Shown here: in pieces, positions 1 to 10,469 of the stretch
Layout: each line of letters begins with the position of its first letter
How positions within the stretch are numbered: the first letter of the stretch is position 1
Source of the DNA: Hypoxylon rubiginosum
Taxonomy: Eukaryota; Ascomycota; Sordariomycetes; Xylariales; Hypoxylaceae
Length of the DNA stretch: 64,000 nt
NCBI GenBank assembly: GCA_902806565.1
Contig: CADCXA010000006.1
Coordinates: 2,108,001-2,172,000, forward strand
Direction of reading: 5' to 3'
Notes under the pieces: generated by a model
Told to the model about the DNA's origin: nothing
Database searches by the model: none
What the model saw: only the letters and a program-made list of their open reading frames with translations
Made by a program: the position numbers and the translations under genes

Positions 1-86
1 ACCCTCCCTCCTTGTCACCCGCCCTCTTCCATACAACCAAATCCAACCCGACTATACCACTAACAAGCACACGCACGCACACAAAG
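1..86 (+). other. 3' end of an intron of the formyltransferase gene
   Basis: The frame of the following exon is open through these bases, but the sequence reads as low-complexity Thr/Ser/Pro with no family resemblance. It carries a classic fungal branch site CACTAAC at 58-64, followed 22 bases later by AG at 85-86, directly before sequence that matches the enzyme. I therefore read it as intron; the upstream exon(s) lie outside the window. Confidence 0.6.
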
Positions 87-1109
87 ATGCCCCCTTACAC
101 GAACCTCATAATAGCCGTCTCCTTCGGCCTCTTCGTGCCCCCGCGCCTGCTCCGCGCCGCCGCCCCCTTCGGCGGCCTGAACCTGCACCCCTCGCCCCTC
201 CCGGACCTGCGCGGGCCCGCCCCCCTCCAGCACGCGCTGCTGGCCGGCCGCTCCCACACCGCAGTCTGCCTGCAGACGCTGGACGGCGCCGCCTTCGACC
301 GCGGTCTCGTGCTCGCGCGGTCCGCGCCCGTGCCTATCCCGCCGGACGAAACGTTCGAGGGGCTAAGGGACCGGGTCGCGCCGCTGGCCGCGGCGCTGCT
401 GGTCAGGGGGTTGAGGGAGGGCGTGCATGTGCCGCCGCTGGTGGAGGTCGGTGCCGATGAGGATGAGGATGAGGAGGAGGGAGAAGGAAAGGGAAAGGGA
501 AAGAGGGAGCTGCCGCTCCACGCGCCCAAGATCACCAAGCACGACCGCCGCATCCAGCCGGCGCACCTGCCGCACCTGTGGCGGCGCTACCGCGCGCTCG
601 GCCCGCTGTGGTTCTACTCGCGGGACCGGCGGGGGGCGCGCAAGCGCGTCATCGTCGAGACGATGTCGTCTCCTTCGCACGACCGGCCGGGCTTCGTGCC
701 CAAGGACGCGCCGCTCGTGGTAGACGACGTGGCATTATGTACCTCCTCCTCGTTGGTAGCAAGCTACGGGAGCAAGCTAGCGCTCGACGCGGACAGGAAC
801 GCTAGTTCGGACGCTGACTCGTCTAGCGTCCCGTATCTCGTTCCGCTGGAGCTGGATTCCGACGGGGACTCTACCGCCGATGCTACCGAAAACGATAACA
901 GCAAGAGTGATAAATCCACGCGAGCCGAGACTGAGACTACTATTACGCCTCACCTCGTCGTCTGGTTCCCTCATGGCGATGTGCACGGCGGCGCGTGCTG
1001 GCTAGGTGACTGCCGCGTCGAGACCGTGAAGGTGGAGGGCGAGAGGGCGAAGCCGGCGGCGCTGGCGCTGAGGGATTTCTTGGTTCCGGTTGGTGACGGA
1101 GGTAGATAA
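87..1109 (+). CDS. FMT1: Methionyl-tRNA formyltransferase, mitochondrial (3' exon, 5' part outside window)
   Basis: Formylates the initiator methionyl-tRNA used by mitochondrial ribosomes, with 10-formyl-tetrahydrofolate as donor. Counting from the first exon codon, residues 6-19 (NLIIAVSFGLFVPP) are the core strand before the active site. Residues 30-46 contain the family signature GLNLHPSPLPDLRGPAP, where N32 and H34 match the catalytic Asn and His, and D71 (in FDRG) matches the catalytic Asp. The rest is the less conserved C-terminal tRNA-binding domain, with an acidic/Lys-rich insertion near residues 125-142 and a Ser/Asp-rich one near 235-295. The ATG at 87 probably falls inside an exon rather than being the true start, because the N-terminal nucleotide-binding half is missing upstream. 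It is convergent with the STF2-like gene. I am sure of the family and less sure of the exon start. Confidence 0.85.
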   Translation: MPPYTNLIIAVSFGLFVPPRLLRAAAPFGGLNLHPSPLPDLRGPAPLQHALLAGRSHTAVCLQTLDGAAFDRGLVLARSAPVPIPPDETFEGLRDRVAPLAAALLVRGLREGVHVPPLVEVGADEDEDEEEGEGKGKGKRELPLHAPKITKHDRRIQPAHLPHLWRRYRALGPLWFYSRDRRGARKRVIVETMSSPSHDRPGFVPKDAPLVVDDVALCTSSSLVASYGSKLALDADRNASSDADSSSVPYLVPLELDSDGDSTADATENDNSKSDKSTRAETETTITPHLVVWFPHGDVHGGACWLGDCRVETVKVEGERAKPAALALRDFLVPVGDGGR

Positions 1110-1867
1110 GTGAGTTAGTGAGATGCCGGTATCTAAGAGCCGAAGGGGGGGGTGGCTAATACATCTAGATAAGAGTAAATAGTGTTCTCGGGCATAGGCG
1201 GGGAAAATCAAGGATGAAAGACGACGGGAATGAGATACTACATTGCTACGTAGATAGTGCACAAATGAAAATTGCATCATCTCATCCAAACCGTCCATTG
1301 CTATCACCATAAACCTCTTATATAAGGACGATGTGAGAGTAGATCGATTATGCATTAGATACATATTGATGAACCAAGTATCACCACCACTCAAGGAAAC
1401 AAGGTCAAAACATATCACAAGCATAATAAGCAAAACTCATCAGTTATTGGTACAATGACAACGAGTCTATTCCTTGAAGATCCCTCAGTGTGTCAATCCA
1501 AGCTGGTAATAATACATTAGTGATAGGCATATCCTTCCAAATCACCGTCGTTAACAGACCCGCCGCCCGCCCGATGAGTTATGTTCCCAGTTACAATAAA
1601 TAGTTGGTAAGTTAAAACAGGATGGATAGGAGACGGTTCTCATGTCTCATCATAATAAAAACATGAAATCCTGTTTCGAGCCAGCTTCTTCCAAGCAGAC
1701 AGGCAAGATCCCGTGTGGTAAATGTTTTTCGTGGTGAGTTTTCGTTCATCATATGTCACAATAATAGTAGCAATTAGAGGGGTTGGTGATAGTGGGTGCC
1801 GGACATGTCCTCATAAGGGGACAGGCCGCCAGCGTTCCTTTCGGACTTGGGAGTTGATGTTCTCTCT
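1110..1867. other. Intergenic, between two convergent 3' ends
   Basis: No convincing coding sequence on either strand. It should contain the 3' untranslated regions and poly(A) sites of the formyltransferase and STF2-like genes. It is AT-rich and without repeats that I can see. Confidence 0.6.
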
Positions 1868-2566
1868 TTAGTTCTGCTCCTTCTCGTCGTCTCCCGAGCT
1901 TCCCGTGCTGGAAGAAGTCTCGGTCTTGAACAGGGCAGTTTCGTCCTCGGGCTCTGGGCCATGGAGGCTCTCGTCGAAGACGGGCTCGAGCTCGTTGATC
2001 TCGAACTTGGTCTTCAGCTCCTTGTGGTTCGAGTAGCTGCTGCTGTTGGAGCGACGACGAGCGTTGGAGAAGTTAAAGTTCTCGTCAACTACTTCCTCAC
2101 CTGCCGAGCCCCTAGTTACATGCAAGTCAGCATAGTGCTTATTCGAGAGGCGTTCAATGCGGGGAAGCACCAACGCAATTCTTGCGGAGGTGGCTGAGAC
2201 AGTGACTTACCAGTTTGCCTTGCCTCCGCCATTCTTCTTGGTCTTCTTTGGGTCGACGCCATCGAAGCCGTTCTTGGCGAAGAATTTAGGCAGGTTGTCA
2301 TGAGGGACAACTACGCCTTCAGCAATGCCGGCATGGTCCTTGTCGTTGAACTTGTGAGAACGAGTCACTATAGGCGACGGCATAGGTTAGTCAATGATCC
2401 AACCACCCAGGGGATATTTCAAGAGCTTCCATGTCCAACACGGTGATGTTGTTTAGAATTGGACATGTACAATGGCAATCGGGAATAGGGGAGGGAGTAC
2501 GTCACACGAGGATCATGCGGGGTTAGGTAAGATGGTGTGAGGAAGGTCATATATCATGAACTTACT
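1868..2566 (-). CDS. STF2: STF2-like / HABP4-type small RNA-binding protein, 133 aa
   Basis: Small basic protein of the yeast Stf2 (ATPase-stabilising factor, desiccation tolerance) and HABP4/PAI-RBP1-related family. Exons on the minus strand are 2566 (one coding base), 2367-2211 and 2111-1868; introns are 2565-2368 (GTAAGT...TATAG, branch GACTAAC) and 2210-2112 (GTAAGT...ACTAG). The spliced product starts MTRSHKFND, like the conserved MTRT/MTRS start of the family. It then has DGVDPKKTKKNGGGKANWG, the signature Gly/Lys-rich patch, then GEEVVDENF and NARRRSNSSSY, and an acidic Ser-rich tail. The A of the ATG is the last base of exon 1 and TG begins exon 2. A second in-frame ATG inside intron 1 (MPSPIVTRSHKF) could serve if the intron is retained. 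Family call is good; the exact biological role in filamentous fungi is not settled. Confidence 0.8.
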
Positions 2567-3590
2567 CTTGGTGAGGATGGTGAGAATAAACTCGAAGAGG
2601 TAGATGATTCGAGATGGATTGCAGATGGAAGAAGACGAAGATCAGAAGAGGAATTGGAAGTAGAGTTAAGAGAGAAGAAATAGGATGGAAGATTGGTTCG
2701 AAAGGGGAGAGAGATATCAAGGTTGCCCTATCTGATGTCTGGTACTGGTAGTGGTAGTGGTACAGCTGAGCTCAAGGTGTAAGTGGTCGATCGGACAGAT
2801 AGAGTGGATGGATGGGATTGGATGTGGGGTGGCTATGAGGACGAGTTGGGTTGCATCGATATGTAGTCCTATGTCTTTGGTTGTTTGTCTGTTGTTTTTT
2901 TTGTTGGAGACCTGCATAGGGGAGAAGAAGAAGCTCAATGGATGGGCATGACGGGCTTTTAATAAGACATCGGACGTTCGATTGAGAGGGGAGAGGCGAG
3001 AAGGGAGGAGTTCCACTCGTCGTGGTCCTCATAGTCCTCGTGGTCCCTTTTAGCCCCTGATTTTGAGTCAGAACCAGGAGAATTACGTGCTCACCATTAA
3101 TTGAACCATAGCAGGCGACACTGTGAGGTTCGATACGTCGATTTACATGCCCCCTCCGTTGTAAGGGAGGCACCAGGGCACGCGATAGCTCCCCCGTCTT
3201 GCCCGTTCTCGAACGACCTCTCCCATTTGCCATTTGCCATTTGCGGGCCACTTAGGGTGAGCTGATCGATGGGGCCAATGGGCAGTCGGCCAGTCGCGTG
3301 ACCGGTTGACGTTGACGCAAGTTTTAAGGTGGTATGAGCGAATGACCCTATTGGACAATTGCCCCAATCTGTTCCAGACTGTAAAGCGAATGGCGGGCCT
3401 CGCCGTTCCTTTCATCGGCACTCAAGGAACTAGGAACTAGGAACCTGAAAGAAGCTTCACGAATATTCCCCTCCCCTTTAGAAATGAGATAGCATTGGCC
3501 ATTTGCAATTCATGGTTTAGCACTGTTTTTGTTGCGCTTAGCTTTGCAGGCTTGCCAGCGACCGGGAATCGTTACCGAACAGCTTCACAT
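2567..3590. other. Intergenic, promoter side of the STF2-like gene
   Basis: Upstream region and probable 5' leader of the STF2-like gene. GA-rich stretches near 2580-2720 on the plus strand (CT-rich on the coding strand) are the usual fungal core-promoter/leader composition. Nothing coding is supported here. Confidence 0.5.
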
Positions 3591-3667
3591 CAGAAAAAGG
3601 GGAACAGCCAGATAGCGCTGATAGGAATCGAACCTAACACCCCTCATGTATAAGATACATTCCAGTA
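3591..3667 (-). repeat. 77-bp tRNA-derived direct repeat, copy 1
   Basis: Perfect copy of 3820-3896, in the same orientation, 229 bp apart. Read on the minus strand it has a tRNA T-arm/B-box (GGTTCGATTCC), then CAGCGCT as an acceptor-like strand, then CCCCTTTTTC, a Pol III-type terminator. Upstream of the T-arm is a hairpin-capable ATGTATCTTATACAT whose loop could present a TAT anticodon. No D-arm is attached, so it is a 3' tRNA half, not a gene. Confidence 0.7.
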
Positions 3668-3741
3668 GTACTAACAGAACAAATGGTGCGCCCCCGCACC
3701 TGCTTCCAGCCTGGCTGAAAACCCAAAGAGCAGCGGGAGAC

Positions 3742-3818
3742 TCACGCCACAGGTGGGGATCGAACACTTGGGCTCGAGGCTAAGCAGGGCCACGCAACCA
3801 ATTGAGCTATCAGCGCTA
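3742..3818 (-). pseudogene. Degenerate tRNA-like sequence between the two repeats
   Basis: On the minus strand it starts AGCGCTGATAGCTCAATTGG, with an A-box TAGCTCAATTGG, and carries a B-box-like GTTCGATCCCC further on. The 5' strand AGCGCTG is complementary to CAGCGCT of the flanking 77-bp repeats, not to its own 3' end. D-stem and T-stem do not pair well, so I regard it as a tRNA relic or a tRNA split by insertion. Confidence 0.4.
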
Positions 3819-3819
3819 C

Positions 3820-3896
3820 CAGAAAAAGGGGAACAGCCAGATAGCGCTGATAGGAATCGAACCTAACACCCCTCATGTATAAGATACATTCCAGTA
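3820..3896 (-). repeat. 77-bp tRNA-derived direct repeat, copy 2
   Basis: Identical over all 77 bases to 3591-3667. Identity without a single change in an otherwise degenerate neighbourhood points to a recent duplication or to gene conversion. Confidence 0.7.
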
Positions 3897-5027
3897 CATC
3901 TTAGCGGGTTAGCGGGGTGGTAAGACAAGGGGTCCTGGTCGGAGAGGTTGAGAGGATGAGGAATGGAAAGACAATCGAGAAGCATGACCACCAATAGGAG
4001 GCGGTCCACAGTCCCTTGATAGCCCTGGTAGCTTATGTATGTACGTACAGTACGGTAGTACGGTAGTACCCAGGTAGCTTGGTAGCTTGGTAGCTTGGTA
4101 GCTTGGGGGCTCTTCTAAAAAGGTTAGGTAAGTCTTAGTACGATAAACGAGATAGGTAATTCTTCGTAGTTTTCTTCGTGTAATCCAGGATGCTTTGTCG
4201 ATCTCGAATTCTCGAGAATTTACCCGCTCAATCCGGTCTATCTGTCCGACTCAATTCATGTTCAATTGCATCATAGCATTACGGCCGTTCATTTGTTGGG
4301 ACCTGTCTATAGTCTCCAATTTAACAACCCCCGCTCCCCTTACATTCGATATATTCCTAGGCAACCGGTAGTCAATTCAGCCTCAGGAAAAGTTGGGAAG
4401 AGTTGGGAAGAGAGGGGCTGAGGGGTCAAGATGAAAACAGACAAGAGAAGAGACACAAGCTGACAGCGAAGAAGAAGAAGAAAAGGAGACATGCAGGTTT
4501 ATGTCACACGCCCCAGCAGCCCAGCAAACGGAATAAAGGGTTCCACTTATACCCCAGATACATGTAGTACTAGTACATATGTAGTAAGGTACTACCTAAG
4601 GTACTAGGTACCGCATGTATGTACTGCACCCGGATGTAGCCAAGAATAACATGAACCTTCTGTCCCAGGCCATGATGAGCGGCTGCGTGATAATGCGGGG
4701 AAATCCACATTTATTCGCGGCTCGCTGTGGATGCGTCTTTTGGTCAATGGTCAACTGTCTCTTCTTCTCTTCTTCTCTTCAGCCAATCGATGAAGGATTT
4801 CAGTAGTGTGCTGGTTGTTTCATGAAATTCATTTCGCATTCGCAAATGGCGCAAGCTCAGCAGCAAGCGTCTCACTATCTCGGCCACCTATCTATGTAGC
4901 TAACCCCTTAACCATATGGTCAACTCTCCACTGCACTGTCTGCTTACCCGTAGGTATACATGTGGAGGAAGGGGGAAGAAAAAAGAGAAAGAAAAAAAAC
5001 AACGAAAAAAAAGATAGAAGGAGAGAC
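3897..5027. other. Intergenic with short repeats
   Basis: No coding sequence supported. It contains TGTATGTACGTAC-type words near 4035-4050, a 4 x 8-bp tandem repeat (listed separately), a palindrome around 4206-4221 (GAATTCTCGAGAATT) and an A-rich stretch at 4977-5020. Confidence 0.5.
4073..4104 (+). repeat. Minisatellite, GGTAGCTT x 4
   Basis: Four perfect 8-bp units in a row, preceded by two GGTAGTAC units (about 4054-4070). Confidence 0.85.
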
Positions 5028-5342
5028 TCATATCTCATATCCGTGCGATGAACCACCATTCCTATCTGCATCGCCTCTGCTAGTAAGCCCATGTGTCAAG
5101 TGCCCCTTAGAGAGGTGAATAGGTAGTATCTTCCGAGGTCGGCTCGTGACAACGAAAGCGAGGGTGTTGGCGAGGATCTTGTTCGTGACTATCGTGCGGC
5201 AAACCGAGTCGAAGTTGTCCTTAAAGGCGTTATAGACGATGCTATGGCTCGGAATGACGGGGAAGAACTGCGGGATCGTATCTAATTGGGCCAGGGCGAT
5301 GCCAACGACATGTAAAGGCAGCGTAAGATGGTCCGTTCTCAT
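5028..5342 (-). pseudogene. Fragment of a fungal F-box-like protein gene
   Basis: An open stretch on the minus strand from an ATG at 5342 encodes LPLHVVGIALAQLDTIPQFF, then SHSIVYNAFKDN and VCRTIVTNKILANTLAFV. This resembles the N-terminal part of a large fungal family of F-box-like proteins in which an initial LP.EL..I...L helix is followed by YNAF...I...I. Similarity stops near residue 75; the remaining codons read as noise before a TGA. With the neighbouring broken F-box gene it looks like part of a decaying cluster. The assignment rests on remembered family pattern only. Confidence 0.35.
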
Positions 5343-5499
5343 ATCAGTAGAAACGGGGAGTATACCCCAAATCAGAAATCCACCTAGATATATGTAGGTA
5401 CGCTTAGTGTACCAATAGCAATAGCTCCTCAGAAGAATCAAGAGGGGCTGCAGGACCTGTCCTTACTAGGGGATGTCTATCACACATACTCCAGTTCTG

Positions 5500-7081
5500 C
5501 TAAGTTCTAGGTGCCCCTAACAGCTCGACCTGGCTGAAGGATACCGGGTGCACAATTTTATCCTTCAGCTGCAGATGGCGGAGAACAGAAGCCGGGAAAT
5601 GCGTGCCGCCCATCGGCAGTGGTTCGTATACGATGCCGACATTCTCATAACGGGTGTTCTGGTATGCCGTCTTCGTCCAGCAGTCGATGACTCGGGTCTC
5701 CAGCTCCATGTCCCAGCTGCTCTTCCAAGTTATGGTACTGGAAGTATCGTCCGTGCAGTAGCGGAAGAGACAGCCGTGACTATCATTCTTTCCGTTCCAG
5801 ATCTCCATCACCCTGAGCTTAGGCATACTTTTGGCGGCAGTACCCGCAGCCTCGAGTAAGTCGTTGACTTTTTCACGAGCTTGGCTTGGGTTAAGGTGCT
5901 TCGATGTGTGCGCGAAGGTCGTCAGCTTTTCCCACTTCCAATCAAAGGAAACACCGTTGTTCCATGGCCAAAAGGCGTAGAAGAAGTCATCCGCGTCTGT
6001 AAAGAAGGACATAGAGAAGTGCTCGAGATTTCGGCTTTTTCGTACTAGGCCCATGGCATGGCTTCGTTCTAGAATTCTCTTCCACTGCAACTCTCCCGCA
6101 TCCTGAGCACCGCCATAACCAGAGTACATTATTTGTCGTACTTTTTCGTTGCGGTCTTGGAAAATAGCCAGTTGTTTCAGTGTCCCCGCTAGGTAACTGA
6201 ATGCATCTTGGTGTACTATATAAATACTGTTAGATAATTATAGCCTTGGCTTCCTTGCGTGCTTTATATACCTTATATGTAATATACTTACCACAACAAA
6301 TTTTACCATTCGGATGTATGAAAGCTGGTCGCTCGTATGTGAAGCTCACCAGTTTAACCAGACTCTTGAAGATTTGGCGTAGGGTTTGCGGTTCAAAGTC
6401 GCGATAGTATTGCCGTCGGATGAGAAGCGTGGTAACGATATCTACCTTGGGAAATACTCTGGATATACCTCTTGAAGGTAAATTTACCCTCATGAAGCGT
6501 TGCTTTTGTTCTATCGATACCCTACGAGGTAAGCCCTAAGGACGCTGGTCTACGGTATAGAAGCCACGTTGCCACCTGTGTATATCCTTTTTTCCCATTG
6601 CCGGTCCTCTAAAATCTTCGGAAGGTTCTGAGTACGGGTCGTGTGAGAAGTTGTTCTCCTTCAAGGCATGTTCAGAATCGCTTGGGGAGTATTTGCATAG
6701 CTCGAGTGTCAATCCTTTGTCGTTCAAATCTTGAGGTTCCTTCCAGTCGGTGAGGATTGTGAATAGGTCCATGAGGGCACCTTGGAATATCTCATAGTTC
6801 CTAGAGGTCTCTTGTGGTGATTCTTTTGTTATGCAGCTTGGGCACTCGTACGTGGCAAGCTCAACCCGCAGCCAGATGTGCTGGACTAACTTTCTTCTTG
6901 GTCCTTGGACAATGTGGGCGAAATCTGGCAATCGTCTTTGGGATAGGATGATCCGTCCGAAATGCTTTGGTTCCAAGATAGCTTGCCACTCACAGCACAC
7001 GGCAGCATATATAGCTGATTCACCAACTAATTGTAGTATCGGGGTCTTGACTTCGATCGGGATATTTGCCCATTTCGCCAT
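5500..7081 (-). pseudogene. F-box-type protein (fungal DUF6546-like), one in-frame stop
   Basis: Reads from ATG 7081: MAKWANIPIEVKTPILQLV is an F-box start; then the family patch RRLPDFAHIVQGPRRKLVQH and LELCKYSPSDSEHALK. The frame meets TAG at 6536-6538 (after YTVDQRP) and then continues without shift into family sequence (FPKVDIVTTLLIRRQYYRDF, then LVSFTYERPAF). A 76-nt intron at 6291-6216 (GTAAGT...TATAG, branch CTAAC) joins G to TACACCAAG, giving VHQDAFSYLAGTLKQLAIF. The last exon runs to 5500 with LRVMEIWNG and PVSFSQVELL. No intron I can place removes the TAG; the only GT..AG pair around it is 18 nt. Such proteins would act as SCF substrate adaptors. It is either a recently disabled gene, a sequencing error or a stop read through. 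Confidence 0.7.
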
Positions 7082-8719
7082 GGTTTTGCTTTGCCGCAGT
7101 TGTCATGTAGTGGCGAGACGGAAGTTGATGAGGAGGAAGTTAACGCTGTAGGGAAGTTGGCGTGGTAGAGAACTTGATGTTGTAAGAAGTTCGTGTCTCA
7201 GGAAAATTGAGATCTAAATGTAAGTTTTGTGTCCCAAATCAAGCGTCTCAAAACCTGAGGCTTTTTCCCCCCTTGTCCAGTAAACTTTTATATTGTTGTT
7301 TGTTTACACAGTGCTCGCAAAGCGCGACGTCGGCGGGTTGGGAACTCTTGTAATGCTTACAATTGCTACCTTGGGCATTTCATTCAGTACCCATGTGTAT
7401 AGTAGTTGCAAAAGGATATTCCCTGCCCTAAGGCACAATCGTTGTGAGATACCTTGCAGTTTAGAACAAAAAAATTATCAGGGAAGAAGCTACGGTTAGC
7501 CATTCAATTAGCCACCACTTTTCATAACTAAAATTCACACCCCCTATTGCATCCTATTACATGTTCACTATCAATGCCAATAAGAATCAGTGACAAAATA
7601 TCTAGGACTTGATATCTTACAGTGGAATCATAATCTTAAACTCCATTAATCCCCCTATTAACCTGTTCATAACTTCTGACGACTTGGAACTTGAAAGTCC
7701 TCTTTCGTGAATACCTTACACCCCCGTGAAGAAATAGTCAGCTCAAGTTATACTCTAGCGAAGGGTCTGGAGTCTATGATAGTATTAATCACTGTAAATG
7801 CCATGAGGTCAACCATATGATAGGGGTAGCATCTATGTTGTTGCTCGAAGAGATATAAACCCAACAACTGCTAGCTCTAGATATACATAGGGGCTGGGTA
7901 CAAAGGGGCCTTTCATCCAAGGGCTGGGATCCTAACAGTAAATAAAATGGTTGTATACTAAGAATCATACTTGAGAAATGCCCGAGCCTATTCTATTCCC
8001 CTTTATAATCTTACACAAGATGATATGTAGTGCTATAAAGCCTTGCGATGAGGACAGGTGAAGTTGGGCTGAATGGGTTAAGGGGTAAGTCAGATAGTAT
8101 CGACTTCTAAATAAATCCGTTTACAAGAATAACCCTTAGTGTATTTGCAGTTAACCGAGCCCCAATCAGCATGCGTTGATTACGTAAGGTTTAGATGTAG
8201 AAATTGATTGCGCCGCAATCGGATCTGATAACAATCGCCCGGAGAAAAGAGATGGTCTCCTCACAATCGATAAACTTTTAGATCGTCCACAAATAGCGCC
8301 GCTAGTGCTATACGGTACTACCTATTACCTCACTTAGCAGTGGTCCTTGACTAATCCCAGTCGTAACTGCATCTCCGCTCCTGAAAGAATCGAGAGTTCC
8401 TCGCCAGACCAATTTGTAATCCATATCAAACGCACTTTCACTTCGTCTTATTTTTTCCCTCCTCTCACAGCCGTGACTTGGAGAAATTGAGAAGTTTTTA
8501 CAAAGAGGAAAAAAAAGGGAAAAGGGAACCGGAAACCGTCTTAACCATCACGATCGCCCCCTTGTTCAATCTCGGTAGATACCCGAATTTGCCCCGCCAA
8601 AAAGTTCTCATCGTCGGTATTCTTCGTTATTCTTCGTCCACCTCGCGTTGACAGACTCTACAATCTTGACAACACTGCTGCTGGACTAGGAGGCGCAACG
8701 GGCGCGAAATCCCTCCACC
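7082..8719. other. Intergenic, about 1.6 kb
   Basis: AT-rich sequence without supported genes or RNAs. The last 250 bases, with CT-rich blocks near 8440-8470 and 8630-8690, should be the promoter and leader of DRE2. Confidence 0.5.
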
Positions 8720-9815
8720 ATGTCGCCATCAATCGTGACCATCGACAACACCTCCGACTTCGACGTCTTCCCCTCCCACATCGCCCAGAATGCCACCTCC
8801 GGCCCGAGAACGCTGCTCCTAGCCCCGCCGTCCATCGCTAGCCACGAGGAGAGACTGCGCGACGTGCTAGCCGCCCACGACCGCTCCGTCACCGACCTGC
8901 AGATGCTGGACCGACTCTCGGCCGGCCTCGTCAAGCTGCCCGACGCCACGTACGACCTCGTCCTGGTCCTGACCGACGCCGACGGCACGCGCTCCGAGTC
9001 CACGCTGCTCCTCAACCGCATCGTCTTCGCTAAAGTCGTGACGACGCTTAAGGTTGGCGGTAAGATCCAGGCCCAGGACGGATCCCTGGTGCAGAACAGC
9101 CAGGCCGCCGATGCACGAGAGGCTCTGTTGTCCGGACTCCTACCAGGCGCCGACGGATTCACCAAGGCCGATGATGGCGCCACTGCCGCCGTCCCCCTGA
9201 GGCTAGGTCTCGGTCGCAACAAGAAGAGAAGTGATGCGGGCCCTGCTGTGAACAACGTCACTGTCCACCAGGCCAACGGAACAGACGCGAGTCTGAACAT
9301 GGTTCCACCTGCCGTCAAGCCCCCGGCTCCCGCGGGTGTTGGTTTCGTGGATCTTAACTACGACTTTGATATGCCCGAGGATGACGATGAGTTGATCGAC
9401 GAGGACACTCTGCTCACCGAAGAGGACTTGAACAAGGCTCTGGCCGTTCGTAAGTAGTCATCTACAATGCAATTTACACAAGGAGATAACCCTGACCATG
9501 ATTACAGCGGAGGAATGCGTGCCCAAGGTCGGCAAGCGACGACGCGCCTGCAAGGACTGCACCTGCGGCCTGGCCCAGAAGCTCGAGGCCGAAGACGCAG
9601 CCAAGAGACAGCAGGCAGACTCCAAGTTGGAGGCTCTGAAGCTCAACAACGACGACTTGAACGAGGTCGACTTCACGGTCCAGGGCAAGGTGGGATCGTG
9701 CGGAAACTGTTCGCTGGGAGATGCCTTCCGCTGCGACGGATGCCCGTACATCGGACTGCCCGCCTTCAAGCCCGGCGAGGAGGTCAGACTGGTCAATAAT
9801 GACGTGCAGCTATGA
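8720..9815 (+). CDS. DRE2: Dre2/anamorsin (CIAPIN1), Fe-S cluster assembly protein, 345 aa
   Basis: Accepts electrons from Tah18 and feeds them to cytosolic iron-sulfur cluster assembly; cytosol and mitochondrial intermembrane space. Exon 1 is 8720-9449 and exon 2 is 9508-9815, with a 58-nt intron (GTAAGT...TTACAG) restoring codon C|CG. Residues 1 to about 165 form the methyltransferase-like N-domain, followed by a linker with [19 protein letters not shown] and [12 protein letters not shown], conserved before the cluster domain. The C-terminal cluster domain has C247, C258, C261 and C263 (first Fe-S site, ending ACKDCTC) and C308xxC311-x7-C319xxC322 (second site, CGNC...CDGC). Length and order are those of the fungal family. 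A GA dinucleotide run follows the stop. Very sure. Confidence 0.96.
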
Positions 9816-10469
9816 AGAGAGAGAGAGAGAGAGTTACGAGAGCAAAACCGAGCATTACAGCCAACTGTTGGCTCAGCCATTATGTCCTGGGGATAGGACA
9901 TTGTCTACCGAGGCCTACTCGAGATACGCAGACTTGGTAGCAAATTGATGATGATGCATTTCATGGACCATAGGGCATTTAATACGCATACAATGCGTGA
10001 AAGGGAGGGCATGGTGTTCACGGTGGTCAAAAAAGGGGGCACCTAGGTAGATAGATACCTATGGATTATTACGCAATACTCGCGGGAGTAATACCAAGAT
10101 ACTTTTGCTATTCAACATAAAGTTCAGGTGATGGTGACATGAAAAAAAGAAGAAATAGATTGAATCTAGTAAAACAATACTAGCAGTCTATCTAGTCTAG
10201 TCTTATTACGCTGATAATTCAGCAAGGTTCTATCGGGCGCTGTATTAGAGGTATGACTCTCGCCCGATATGAAACCATCTAGTCATCCGTTCCGCCCCTT
10301 TGTTCCTCGTCCATTCATGTCCCCTTGGATAAACAAACACGCTCAGGTTTTATCCAAGACCTAAGCCCCATTATAACGCCCACCTGGTATCCTTTCCAAG
10401 GTCTACGAGCGTCTATGAGCGTCCATACTATTCTCCGCCGATTTCGTACCGTATCTATAACCCGCGCAT
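9816..10469. other. Intergenic between two 3' ends
   Basis: Holds a GA run (about 9817-9833) and 3' flanks of DRE2 and of the minus-strand gene that follows. A CACCTAGGTAG word occurs near 10043. No coding sequence supported. Confidence 0.5.

Noticed and set aside
12..86. N-terminal coding extension of the formyltransferase
   Set aside because: The frame is open but composition is low-complexity, and a branch site plus acceptor mark it as intron.
95..553. Minus-strand open frame opposite the formyltransferase
   Set aside because: High-GC antisense shadow of a recognisable gene.
3742..3818. Functional tRNA gene
   Set aside because: A- and B-boxes are present, but acceptor, D and T stems do not pair within the element.
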